A DNA stretch of 64,000 nucleotides from Priapulus caudatus (lineage: Eukaryota > Priapulida > Priapulimorpha > Priapulimorphida > Priapulidae): contig NW_014577737.1 in the NCBI RefSeq assembly GCF_000485595.1, forward strand, positions 84,817 to 148,816, given 5' to 3'. The translations under genes were made by a program, and so were the position numbers. Under the pieces are notes generated by a model. It had not been told where the DNA came from and searched no databases. It saw nothing but the letters and a program-made list of their open reading frames with translations. Every line of letters begins with the position of its first letter. Within the stretch, counting starts at the first letter, position 1. Below are positions 55,401 through 64,000 of the stretch, piece by piece.

Positions 55401-58179
55401 CATCACTTCATGTATTGAACAAAACATTCCTATGCCATGAAAGGAAATTAGTATAAATAGTATAGATGTGCTATACTATTTTGTTAAACAAAATGTGAAA
55501 ACAACTACACCCCCCCTCCCCTACACTATACCATAAGACAAAATTGTCCTTGATGCCAAGAGAACAACTGTCAAACAGAACAAAATAACGCAATTCAAAT
55601 AAGCAACGCAAAGAGTAAATATTAAATTCATGTACTTCACTCTGCAGTTGTATTGCTTATTGTGAGATGGTCCTTTTTCTGTAACATCATATACCAACTC
55701 CAAACCTGGTTAAATAGAGAAAGGGTTAAAAATCATGGTGCATGAACTGGTGCAGCAGCACGATAACACTAAGTTTGTTCGTTAAGCTAATAATTGGATA
55801 ACACAATGATTTATTTTGTTGTAATTGACATTATTAGGAACGTCAACAGATCAACATCAGGACTACCATGCTTGGATAAGTGACATATATATAATCACTT
55901 CAACATCAAGTTATATTATTATAATACATGTTCTCCTACATTCGTTTGTCTATGCGGGTATATAAATTTAAACGATTTATGCATAATAAATCTAATAAAT
56001 CAATATCTTGCCTTCACGTTCGAAAAAGCCACGTAGAGTCTTCTTAGGATCTCTGTACTCCTTCTGGGAGAATACCTCAAGTGCAAAAGGATTTTCTGCT
56101 AATGGATCTTCTTCTACAGCATCCTCACCTATTAGCATAAATATAATAGATTTATTATACTATAGACCCAACACACTTACCAGCTGTTCTTACAAACAAC
56201 AGTTCTGAACACATGCTATAGGATCCCAGAACTTCGTGGGGTCATAGATAATTATCTAGCATATATCTATTAGCATGAACATATCTACACTCTGAAAATA
56301 CACTCCGCTTGATCAGTTATGTTCCTGCAATGGTAAAACTTCAGAATTTTCTCGAACACAATATTTTACAATAAGGTGAACAAACATTCGGGGCTTGACA
56401 ATTTCAATTCATAATGCCATTCAATGCAATACACTGAATTGCATTGTGAATTGAAATTGCCATAGGCCTCGAATTGTTTTGCCAATACTGCACACAATTA
56501 AAATTAAAATTAATGTTTTGAAAAAAGCCACACATTCTCTGCACACATTCTACTACGCAAATTTTGAAAGTCAGCATCCCCCTTTCACAGCTTCACATAA
56601 TATAACAATATGTGCAGAGGGAGGCTCACCCATCCCCCAGTTAATCCCAGATTGTTGGGATTCTTCCTCCTCCTGTTGGCTCTCGCCTTCTCCTGTATCT
56701 TTCCCATCAGACTCATCCAGCTCCTTCTGCAACTCTGCCTCCTCCTGTTTCCTCAGCATCTTCAGCTCAGTTACACTAAGCTCGGACTCCTCCTCTTGAT
56801 CCTCATCTGGACCCTGAATACCATGACAGGGGTAGAAATTAACTTTTGAACACGGGAGTCCAACCCCTGCTCTCAAAAAGAGGGAGTCCACAGCAAGTCT
56901 CACACCCCCGTACACGCTGAATCTTCAGCCCCGCGAGACCAAAATGATCAAACACGACAGAAATTTTCTTCGCCGCCTCGCGAGACCGAAAACTCACATG
57001 AATCGACCCTGCACATAGTGAGATTCGTCCACGCTCACATGGATTTGTGCGGAGCACGAAATTCACATTCCGTGCTCAGTACGAACCTCACAATGTGCGA
57101 GGTCTTTAATGTATCTAATATGTTATTTAATATACAATTTACTATTTACAATTTATATTAATATTTAATTTTCAAAGGAAGAACATAGTACAGGAAACAC
57201 TCACGTGTTTGTGTCATTCACTCAAATGAATACTATATCTACTGCCACATACCTGAAGCAAATAGAGCCGTGTACTCCCTGCAAATTTTATTATGTGGCC
57301 AACGTGAATCCTGTAGTACGTTTTTGGTCTGATTTTCTCCTTATTGAGGTATGTGCCATGGGTACTGTTGAGGTCGAACAGGTAGAAGCCCTTGTTGTGA
57401 CCACCAGATGTCGATGACCGGTACTGGACTACAGCATGGTATCGTGACAATGAAGGGTGTTCCATCACTATGTCACAGCTTTCCAACCGCCCAAACACAT
57501 AGAAGGATTTATTGTCAAGGTCGACAGTAGAAATTATTGAACCATTCCTCAACACCTCAAATTTATATTCATGTAAGGAAATACCACCCCATGATGGCTC
57601 CTTGTAAGGGATTTGGGCGACCTTTTCTTCTAGTCGTGTTACCGGTGATTTAACTGAGGAATGATTAGTAATATTATTGTATTTGGACTTGTCAATATCT
57701 TCCGCATTACTGGATTCTGAGTTTTCGCTTATATTGGCCGTTTCACTGTTGTCCTCCTCAGGAATTCCTTGTGCTGTTAAGTGCGGGGTTGCACTTTTCT
57801 GTGTAATCTCAGAACGACTGATGCTTTCGGCTGCAGGTTCAATTGTCTTTGAATGCTTAGAAAAACCCGGCCGTGGTCCGACCATCATAGGCATTTTAAA
57901 CGCAACATTCTGTTTTTTATGGGGCGCTGTAGCCTGCATTTCTGTAGGTGCCAGATTGCTAACTTTTGCCTCAACTACATGCTCTGCTGGCGAAGGCATC
58001 TGAACACGTTGGCATAGTTCTACAGTAGAATTTGCATCACCAGCATGGTCAACAATACTACTATTAGTAATAGTATAAGTATTACTAGCAGGTGGCGACT
58101 GTACCAGCAGAGGCAGAGCCAGAGGAAGAGGTTCCTTGTCAAGTGAATCACCTTCACGTGTCCTTTTGTCTGTATCCAT
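35405..58179 (-). CDS. SLC4A1AP: Kanadaptin (SLC4A1AP), 13 exons, interrupted by a redundant block
   Basis: Minus-strand exons: 57253-58179, 56630-56813, 56012-56128, 55636-55705, 55178-55320, 53874-54010, 53595-53688, 53237-53423, 52767-52905, then 39710-39862, 37051-37506, 36223-36301, 35405-35454. Phases agree at all 12 joins and give 911 residues. Landmarks: an FHA domain, about 207-309, with FGR 229-231, SRYH 245-248 and STHGTYLN 272-279 (phosphothreonine-binding loops); INWGMGE; a region around 405-480 with the CRVKLP and [12 protein letters not shown] pattern of the double-stranded-RNA-binding-like fold; [16 protein letters not shown]; a coiled coil; an acidic exon 10; LPPHLL; and the C-terminal [15 protein letters not shown] and LNDRFGY. 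Family members are nuclear and linked to splicing and DNA repair, and were named for anion-exchanger binding. The intron after exon 3 uses a GC donor. Exon 9 is His-rich and poorly conserved. Between exons 9 and 10 the assembly holds a damaged second copy of exons 1-9. Confidence 0.95.
35727..36150. mobile_element. MITE with TGTATGATACAGGCGG ends in last kanadaptin intron
   Basis: TGTATGATACAGGCGG at 35727 mirrors CCGCCTGTATCATACAG ending at 36150. Each end also contains an internal inverted pair (ACAGGCGGTT...AACCGCCTGT) around TTCCGCTTCACTACACT. The flanks share ACAACTGACA. No ORF was found. Confidence 0.8.
36605..36948. mobile_element. MITE with CAGGG...CCCTG ends in kanadaptin intron 11
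   Basis: It begins CAGGGTGCGAAATTAACG and ends AAATTTCTACCCCTG, with ACATAA immediately outside both ends (36599-36604, 36949-36954). The interior repeats GGAGTCCG and GGACTCCC. The same right end, in part, is found at 56827-56890. Confidence 0.8.
37889..37910. repeat. Short telomere-type run
   Basis: CCCTAACCCTAACCCTAACC (about three and a half units) lies in kanadaptin intron 10 without an obvious MITE around it. Confidence 0.75.
38068..38135 (-). repeat. tRNA-like SINE head or decayed tRNA
   Basis: Read on the minus strand, GATAGCCGAACGCGTACAGC has an A-box look and AAAGGTCGTTGGATTGTATCCC a B-box look, with spacing like tRNA-derived SINEs. I could not pair an acceptor stem, so a functional tRNA is unlikely. 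Confidence 0.35.
38200..38620 (-). repeat. Dispersed repeat family R1, minus copy
   Basis: It is the inverted counterpart of 9530-9935, sharing TTTAACCCTTCTCTTCAGG-type edge, ATAAAAATGGTAGGTCAGCG and GGGTTTCCTGCCCATCACAC. It is followed by ACGGACGGACGCAC-type tetranucleotide sequence common at ends of invertebrate dispersed repeats. It lies in kanadaptin intron 10. Confidence 0.75.
40111..40196. repeat. Three-unit, 30-bp tandem repeat
   Basis: GGCCCCTGCAGCAGCATTAA and the following AATAAACG recur three times with small changes. It sits just upstream of exon 10, in intron 9. Confidence 0.8.
40860..41702. repeat. GATA array with 25-N gap
   Basis: GATA, GGTA and related units; a gap of 25 N lies at 40969-40993. 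The array right of the gap corresponds to the array at 52040-52484. Confidence 0.95.
40969..40993. other. Assembly gap, 25 N
   Basis: An N run inside the GATA array, at the left boundary of duplicated block II. Confidence 1.
41703..41785. mobile_element. Conserved GATA-array flank, second copy
   Basis: It matches 6793-6875 and 52485-52565 (GGTATTTTT, CAACCAATTGGTCACC, TTTCCCAGGCAATGCCGGGT, CCTGCTAGTA). It continues the GATA array into unique sequence. Confidence 0.6.
41984..47390 (-). pseudogene. Frame-broken second copy of kanadaptin exons 9-1
   Basis: All nine exons of 52767-58179 are recognisable in order. The exon-1 equivalent (about 46450-47380) is split over at least four open frames (46429-46644, 46668-46898, 46898-47191, 47163-47354) where the other copy has one 309-codon frame, and the start-codon region is altered. 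The exon-9 equivalent (about 41985-42122) has at least five indels in about 139 bp. Intron sequence is equally damaged. It is most likely a sequencing-error-laden duplicate of the same locus, not a real pseudogene; a true partial duplication is possible but less likely. Confidence 0.85.
47831..48653. mobile_element. Mariner-like MITE, indel-rich copy
   Basis: Ends CAGTAAAAACCCGCGTATAA and CGGGTTTTTACTG. It is the counterpart of 58635-59419, with many small indels, and carries a degraded TTAGGG element inside (about 48111-48347). Confidence 0.75.
48738..49078. mobile_element. TTAGGG-family MITE, indel-rich copy
   Basis: The same element as 59505-59832 but with almost every conserved block broken by single-base changes, including the otherwise invariant GGTCTATGTCCCCCAGGG edge. 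Elements 30 kb away keep this edge intact, so the changes here look technical. Confidence 0.7.
49079..50771. other. Region with repeated GTAACGGAATTAC motif, indel-rich copy
   Basis: It contains the motif or near versions at about 49253, 49438, 49652, 49673 and 50036. Part of it (to about 49690) matches 59834-60406; the rest up to the minisatellite is seen only here. No gene was recognised. Confidence 0.5.
50772..51805. repeat. 36-bp minisatellite, expanded and noisy
   Basis: Tandem units built from CACCGTCACTCCCATCGCC, AACACTGC and ACCATCATCA repeat about 30 times with frequent indels. Long open frames across it (up to 460 codons) are artefacts of the low-complexity unit. A short clean version lies at 61085-61205. 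Confidence 0.9.
52040..52484. repeat. GATA array
   Basis: GATA with GAAA, GGTA and ATAA interruptions; it is the counterpart of 41030-41700. Confidence 0.95.
52485..52565. mobile_element. Conserved GATA-array flank, third copy
   Basis: The same segment as at 6793 and 41703, in the 3' part of kanadaptin intron 9. Confidence 0.6.
56827..57110. mobile_element. Composite MITE remnants in kanadaptin intron 1
   Basis: The left part (CAGGGGTAGAAATTAACTTT, GGAGTCC) matches the end of the element at 36605-36948. The following part (GACCAAAATGATCAAACACG, CGCCTCGCGAGACCG, GTGCTCAG) matches the interior of 10922-11313. One element appears to have inserted into, or replaced part of, the other. Confidence 0.6.
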
Positions 58180-58359
58180 AGTCGCCTACTAGTAGTATAT
58201 ACCTGCGAATGACAATTTAAATAATTAAGTTTTCAAAAACATTGTATATAATAAGCGATAGCCACAGAGTGTAACTGTCTGTTTTCATTTACAAACTAAC
58301 AACAAGTCAAAAACAAAACAACACGAACTCGCAAACGTAGCGCGCACTCGCGGCGTAGA

Positions 58360-58369
58360 GCGCATGCGC
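58360..58369. promoter_or_regulatory. NRF-1-type site upstream of kanadaptin
   Basis: GCGCATGCGC, a perfect NRF-1 consensus palindrome, lies about 180 bp before the kanadaptin start codon in a locally GC-rich patch (58335-58375). NRF-1 sites are common in promoters of animal housekeeping genes. Confidence 0.5.
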
Positions 58370-58634
58370 GCGCCGAATTCCTTATTTCCGTATCCGGGTT
58401 CAAGGGCACCAGAAGATTTTATTTTGTTAGAACTTAGAAGTACAACTTCAAGTAGCCTATTTACTTCGACTGTCCATTTGCTGAATTAGTCATGTTCTAC
58501 AAGTATTTTCCAGGAACTAACACGTTCGCAGCTACTAGTCAACAGGCGGCATATTATCCTCAGGTAACCATATCTAGTATCAGTATCATTAATGACATTT
58601 ATCGTATAATAATAATGTATTAGTAGTAGTACTA

Positions 58635-59419
58635 CAGTAAAAACCCGCGTATAAGAACATAGATTTTTCCAAGTTAGCCTCAACATGTTCTTATATAAAT
58701 GGTGCTTACTGAAAAATTAGGCTCAAAAGGTTCTTAAATAGGTTCTTAATTGTTTCTACTTTTAATATGTACTAGCTGAAAACCCGCGCTACGCGCGGGC
58801 TTAGTGACTGTGATGCATGTGTTACCAGTACAGTAGTGTTATGTGTAAGGTGTTGTATGGAGAGTTTAGTTGTTGCACATGTTTTTTTTTTATGGTTGAG
58901 ATAATATGGTGCAAATACACTTTATGACGTCCAGTATGGCGGCGCAGTATGGGGGCGCCTAACCCCCCTAACCTAATTCTAACCCTAACCCTAACAACTG
59001 TTATTGTTAGGGTTAGGGTTAGGTTTAGGGTTAGGGTTAGGGTTAGGGTTAGAATTAGGGTTAGGGTTAGGGTTAGGCGCCCCCATACTGCGCCGCCATA
59101 CTGGACGTCATAAAGTGTATTTGCACCGATAATATTATATGATATATATAATATAATATAATATTATATTATAGATATGATTGTTATTGTTGAGCATTGG
59201 CATTGGCATTGGCATTGGCATTGTTATTGCATCGATATTGTTTAAGCTCGTCTTTTTTATTTTACCTGTGTTTCTTTTTAAGTCTTCATCTGCATGGAAA
59301 ATTAAGAACCTACTTTAAAATCTTAGCCTAAAACAGGTTCTTATGTAAAGGGGTCTAAATGGGAAATTTTAGCCTAACATGTTCTTAAAATCTATGTTCT
59401 TATACGCGGGTTTTTACTG
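58635..59419. mobile_element. Mariner-like MITE with TA target sites
   Basis: CAGTAAAAACCCGCGTATAA at 58635 mirrors the right end CGCGGGTTTTTACTG at 59419; TA dinucleotides flank both sides (58633-58634, 59420-59421). Longer inner repeats GAACATAGATTTT and AAAATCTATGTTC extend the inverted repeat. An unrelated TTAGGG palindrome is inserted inside. A motif ACCCGCGCTACGCGCGGG lies near 58781. Confidence 0.85.
58906..59131. mobile_element. Second TTAGGG-carrying palindromic element, nested
   Basis: The left arm GGTGCAAATACACTTTATGA, GACGTCCAGTATGGCGGCGC is mirrored by the right arm (GCGCCGCCATACTGGACGTC, TGTATTTGCACC). Between them lie CCTAACCCTAAC and GGTTAGGGTTAGG runs in opposite directions around AACAACTGTTATTGTT. 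Its ends differ from the 9038/28780 family. It sits inside the mariner-like MITE. Confidence 0.85.
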
Positions 59420-59504
59420 TATTACTATTAGTATTACTAGTATTAGTATTAGTATTAATGATAATCTTGAAGTTGAGTCTTGACAGTGTCACGCAGTGAC
59501 GCTG

Positions 59505-59832
59505 ATAGGGTCTATGTCCCCCAGGTTACTGCCGGAACGTACCCTGGGTACGGTCCGGTATACCGGAACGTACCCTGGTACTAAATACTACTATCTAATA
59601 TACCTGACCGTACCTCGCCTACTCCACTAACGAGTCTAGGGAGTCGTCTACGCCTACTCCCTAACCCTAACCCTAAGTCCTAACCCTGACTCTAACCCTA
59701 ACCCTAACACTAACAGTAACACTAACCCTAACCATATCACTATCAGCTAGATAGTTATCAGGGTACGTTCCGGTATACCGGACCGTACCCCTGGGTACGT
59801 TCCGGCAGTACCCTGGGGGACATAGACCCTAT
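59505..59832. mobile_element. TTAGGG-family palindromic MITE
   Basis: Ends ATAGGGTCTATGTCCCCCAG and GGGGGACATAGACCCTAT; the interior holds CCTAACCCTAA variants. The flanks extend the palindrome (GACGCTGATA / TATCAGCCGC). Confidence 0.9.
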
Positions 59833-59932
59833 CAGCCGCAGTGACGCTGAAGGGGTCGTTGTCGTATCACTAATCAGGTACTACAGATATGTACCCAAGG
59901 TACATATATGTCAGGGTTCTCCCTACGTTGCG

Positions 59933-59958
59933 CAAACGGGGCGCGCGCGCCCCGTTTG
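59933..59958. repeat. 26-bp GC palindrome, second copy
   Basis: Identical to 29645-29670 with the same outer flanks in opposite orientation. Confidence 0.8.
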
Positions 59959-59989
59959 GGAAAACTCCCCCCCTGTTTCAATTAGGCAA

Positions 59990-60406
59990 TTCCACGGTAA
60001 CGGAATTACAATTCAGATACATTTTTGTCTTAGTTTTACCTGCCATGGCTTAGTCCAACAGCTGAACTGATGAACTAAACCCTTATTAGTTCTGCTGATA
60101 CCCCTGCTTTTTTGGTAAAAACATAGTTCAGAGAAATCCCTTACGCGGGAGGGAGTGTGACCAAGAAAGTGTCGGTAACGGAATTACGGCAGAAAATAGG
60201 GTCTTATTTTTACCTCAACTTTCAGAGGGAGTTCTCTGAAATCTATAATAGGAGGGCAACATGTTTTCCATGAAATTTGTAGTCTCATGTGTTGACTAGA
60301 CTATGGTGGCTATAATTTGGCTCATATATTCATGAATATCGTGCAGGCAGTGTTTTTTCCAAAAAAAACAGCGGTAACGGAATTACGAAATGGTAACGGA
60401 ATTACG
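59990..60406. repeat. Repeated GGTAACGGAATTAC motif
   Basis: GGTAACGGAATTAC occurs near 59996, 60174, 60372 and 60391, up to the single N at 60407. Spacing is irregular, so this is not a simple tandem array. No gene was seen. Confidence 0.6.
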
Positions 60407-61225
60407 NTATGTTTGGCGGCTATGGAGTGCTGGACGACGGTGGAGTAGAAATATGTTCAAGCAGTGTTGGCGATGGGAGTCGACGGGATGAGATAAGCAG
60501 TGGTTAGGAACGATGTAGTAGCGTACTTTGACGGTGATTTGCTATCCAGTTCATGTGGCACGTTTGTAGGTGCGAGGAATTGAGTGTAGTAAGGCTATGA
60601 TGACGGTGGGGGGCACACATGGTTACGATGACGATAGGGTAGCCATGCTGTCCCAGCGTACCTCTCTGTGCGAGTGGCTGTGAGTCTTGTACAGTAGAAG
60701 TGTATGGTTGCATCGAAAACATGCAACCGGGTGTAACACTGCACCTGGATTTTGTTTGTCAGCAATAACCGTAGACGCTGAGAGATCACACAGGCAGGAT
60801 GGTCACTGTCGATTGTCGAGCTAGTGAATCTGAAAAAGGATCGACTGGAAATTGGTTATTGCTTCTAAGTTCTTATGAATGTCTTTCACCTGCTCATTGG
60901 AACCTGTTTTGGCATTTTTTTTTCCCTTGGGACACTGAAGCAAAACCCATTTCCAGTCCAGATCCTTTTCAGTTCCTACACAACCAGTGCCATCCTGGTT
61001 GCTACCATCATCACTGGGACGGTTGCCATCACCAACACTTCTACTGTACACAGACTCCACACCATCACGAACATGGCTACCATCGTCATCATTGCCACCA
61101 TCATCACCGTCACTCCCATCGCCAACACTGCTACCATCATCACCGTCACTCCCATCGCCAACACTGCTATCACCGTCACTCCCATCGCCAACACTGCTAT
61201 CACGGGAGTGACGATCGACCAACAN
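60407..61225. other. Short patch between two single-N marks, with minisatellite
   Basis: Bounded by lone N characters at 60407 and 61225. It contains an inverted stray unit of the minisatellite (about 60455-60485) and a clean short array at 61085-61205. The part from about 60905 matches 50605-50850. It probably represents a collapsed version of the region at 50400-51805. Confidence 0.65.
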
Positions 61226-64000
61226 CCTTCGCAATGGAGGCTGCGATTTAACATGAATGATTATGGTGAACAATTTATGTGTCGCATGGCAGGTTAAATT
61301 ACGAGATTTGCCTAATGTGTTATGATATAGGTGAATGTTGTATAGTTCATTGGGTAACGAATTTAACCAAGGTTAGACTGTTGACAAATAGAAGGATTGA
61401 GCAGTCCTATTAACAATATAATGGGCGCATAATTAAAGAATAAATATTTCCAATCGATATTGCACAAGTTGACGAAGGATGCCTACAGTAAACTGGCCCT
61501 TGTATAGTTAGATAAGTAATTACCTTATAGCAAAACGCGTATTAGTGGGGTCCAAATATCACTGCTAATTACTAAGAATGGTCTAATTTGAAATGCCGTA
61601 AATTCGGTAATGCTGGCGCCCAACGCTAAATTTATATGGCCAACCAAAAAAGCATTTGATTTCGGTTCGTGAGCCTCACATGTTGCTACAGGGAAGTGTT
61701 GAAGCACGTCAGAATTGTTTGTTCCCGGCGTAAATTGTTTGCCTAGTTACCACTATATTATATGTTGCTGTGGTAACTCTGCAAGATCTTGCGTATATTC
61801 ATTTATTCCCAATCCCCAAGGTAAATAACATAACGGTACGGAGATGCGCACTCAAGACCACAAGGATCGAATCACTGACGGCCGGGAGCTATACGTGCGA
61901 CAAATAGTCCGGTGCACTATAATCCTGTATGACACCGCCCTCGCACCGTTACGGCCAGCGTTCATAGCCGGCATTAGGCGGGGGGGGGGCGCGGCGTTGA
62001 AAACTGTCAACAACGATTTATTTTGGGACGCGGATTTTCAATTGGAGTATTGTCTGGAACCAGCCAGTGATATTTGCCGCACCAGAACTTAATACGCGTT
62101 TAGAGTATAGGTAATTACTTCATATAACTACGCAAGGGGCGTTACCAGTTACTGTAGCATTCGTTAAATGTTGCATAAAATCAACTGGTCATCTTCATGG
62201 CGCTTTAACACATTTTGGTAAAACATTGATTGCTCGATTGATGGCCATGGCAGTGATAACACTTTTCTTCTCACTGTGTTTATTGGTAAAGGCTAAGTTA
62301 AATTTCACTCGCTGACTCAACATAATAGTCACATGTAGTAACGTAATTAGTCACGATCGTTGTACATTAATTTACACAATTAATTTATGCATTTTGAAGT
62401 CGAGTAATGAGCAATAGTAACACAATTTAAGGTTTGGACTATATAGAACAAACTAACTGAATATGGGCAGCTGATAATGTGTTTGGTATCAAAATTTAAG
62501 GTAACTGTGTGTTTTGTTACAGTGTGGGTGGCTGCTGCCTATAAGCGTTGCACTCACACCTTAACTACACTTGCTTGTGGATATTATACAATGCAGCAGG
62601 TACACTTTCATAAGGCGTAACATATATTATAATCAAGCGAGACACGTGATAATGACCAAAGGAGTAGACAGCGATTGGATACTTGATTTCACTACGTTTT
62701 TGTCGTGACGAGCTGTCGATGTGAATACACAAATACAAATGCTATTTACAGCAACACTGAGCTTTCTCTCCTTGTTCACTGGGTTCGTATATTTTCTTGT
62801 CCTTCTGGTAGTCATTACAAACCCGGTCTCCGCCTTAGTTCCTTTCGGTTTTGACATTATTATTATTCGTACCTTTTCCGACGTACATTGGTTTTCTACG
62901 TTAGTTACCGTAGGTTCTGGCCGAGTCCACACTCTACAATTCTGCACACCATCAGCTCTTCCAATGAGCCACGGCAGGGATCGCGTGCATGGCCTCCTTT
63001 AGCCCGCCAGCGGCAACTCGTACGCGCGGCTATGAGATTAACGGTCTGCTACTGCAATTAATGCAACAACGACATGTGCCCGACAAACGCTTACCATTCG
63101 GGCTGGAGCGGTCAGTTTTACTCATAACGATTGCATACAATCATTTCCTCCGGTCCATCGGGCTGAGCCTAGATTCACAGATATTTTACCAGCCCCTGCC
63201 AGCTCTTATATTCCTTTTCAAAAAACTGCGGATTAAACCATAAAGACACCAAGGCATTCTACACTATAGTTCAGAAATGTAAAGGATTATAGTTTTTAAT
63301 TGTTGCTTTTCGAAGACCCAGTCATGGTGCAATTGCGTAACTTATATAATTTTCTAGACGCCGACATTTCCTGCCACTCGGACTAGGCCTACGGTCCGGG
63401 CGAAAAAGCCCTACCGTGGCTCATTGGAAGAGCTTGGTGTGTGCAAATTTAGGTGTGGCCTCGCCGAATACGGCTAACGTAACTGTGAAAACCTATGTTC
63501 GTCGAAAAGTCGAATGATGCTCAAACGAGGAAGCTGTTACGCCGGTTTCGTAATACGGCCGAACGATAGAATAAGACCAGTGCAACAAAGAAAGCTCATT
63601 GTCTTGTATAACAATTTTGTAGTTTTTATTCACATCGAACGTCGTACGACAAAAATGTAGTTAAATCAGTACCAAATCGCTGTCTTACTCCTTTGTCATT
63701 ATACGCTCCTGATTATATGCTAGTAGTGCACACTTGTGCAAGAACCAAATAGCTCAATGGGGTTGCTGTATACTGTTACTAGTAACAATTTACTGTTACT
63801 GAAATCAAGGTTACTATTTTCTACCACCTCCCGCACTGACATAGGCACACTCACGCACACGTGCCTGCATATGCACAAACGCACATCATGATTGCTAATA
63901 CAGTACGTACAGTAAACGAATGGCGTTATGTGATGCGCGATGTACACTGTGTGAATGCAGAGAAGCTCGCTCATCATTTGACTTGGTTCTGTGTATATGA
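61226..64000. other. Right end, no recognised gene
   Basis: Open frames of 82 (61844-62092), 104 (62633-62947, minus), 93 (62721-63002) and 84 codons (62989-63243) occur, but none matches a family I know and the 62.7 kb ones overlap on opposite strands. A half-copy of the hairpin-family end (TTATACGCTCCTGAT) lies near 63700. The first exon of a gene to the right could be here but I cannot show it. Confidence 0.4.

Noticed and set aside
62633-63243. ORFs of 84-104 codons on both strands considered as exons of a gene at the right edge
   Set aside because: They overlap on opposite strands, have no recognisable domain and no supporting splice partners.
63405-63480. TGGCTCATTGGAAGAGCTTGG, like a tRNA A box
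   Set aside because: There is no B box at the required distance and no acceptor stem.

Overview
The window is eukaryotic and almost certainly from an invertebrate animal. It is AT-rich and loaded with MITE-like palindromes and tetranucleotide arrays. It carries four intron-bearing animal genes, with vertebrate-type (TTAGGG)n repeats scattered through mobile elements. I cannot name the species. Nothing prokaryotic was found (no operons, no CRISPR array).

Layout of genes, left to right: (1) the 3' exons of a CCDC167-like small membrane protein (+, 11872-13339; first exon not found); (2) a complete five-exon YY1 zinc-finger transcription factor (-, 22562-26024); (3) a complete three-exon dihydroceramide delta-4 desaturase, DEGS family (+, 28455-33940); (4) a thirteen-exon kanadaptin, SLC4A1AP (-, 35405-58179). 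All exon junctions given were joined by hand with phases that agree, giving predicted proteins of 337 aa (YY1), 347 aa (DEGS) and 911 aa (kanadaptin). YY1 and DEGS are divergent, with start codons 2.4 kb apart; DEGS and kanadaptin are convergent. From memory, human YY1 and DEGS2 are also neighbours in divergent orientation, so this pair may be an ancient linkage.

Assembly structure matters here. The end of CCDC167 and about 3.8 kb of flank appear twice on either side of a 10-N gap (13113-17031 and 17042-20784). A larger block holding kanadaptin exons 1-9 also appears twice (about 40994-52039 and 52040-61225). The left version of that block is peppered with single-base indels that break every long kanadaptin ORF, while the right version is clean. 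The clean exons 1-9 splice in frame onto the single-copy exons 10-13 at 35405-39862. The simplest reading is redundant haplotype or unpolished long-read sequence used to fill a gap, not a biological tandem duplication.

The rest is repeats: a 2.6 kb GATA/GGAT array (4226-6795) with a conserved flank that recurs at two other GATA arrays; two different palindromic element families that carry telomere-type TTAGGG runs inside them; a family of hairpins with ATCARGAG ends; several CAGGG...CCCTG elements with short target duplications; and a roughly 36-bp minisatellite. The most interesting regulatory signal is a dense group of six YY1-type GCCAT/ATGGC sites in 96 bp of YY1's own first intron, plus one such site covering its start codon. 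I saw no convincing gene in 1-11800 or after 61230.
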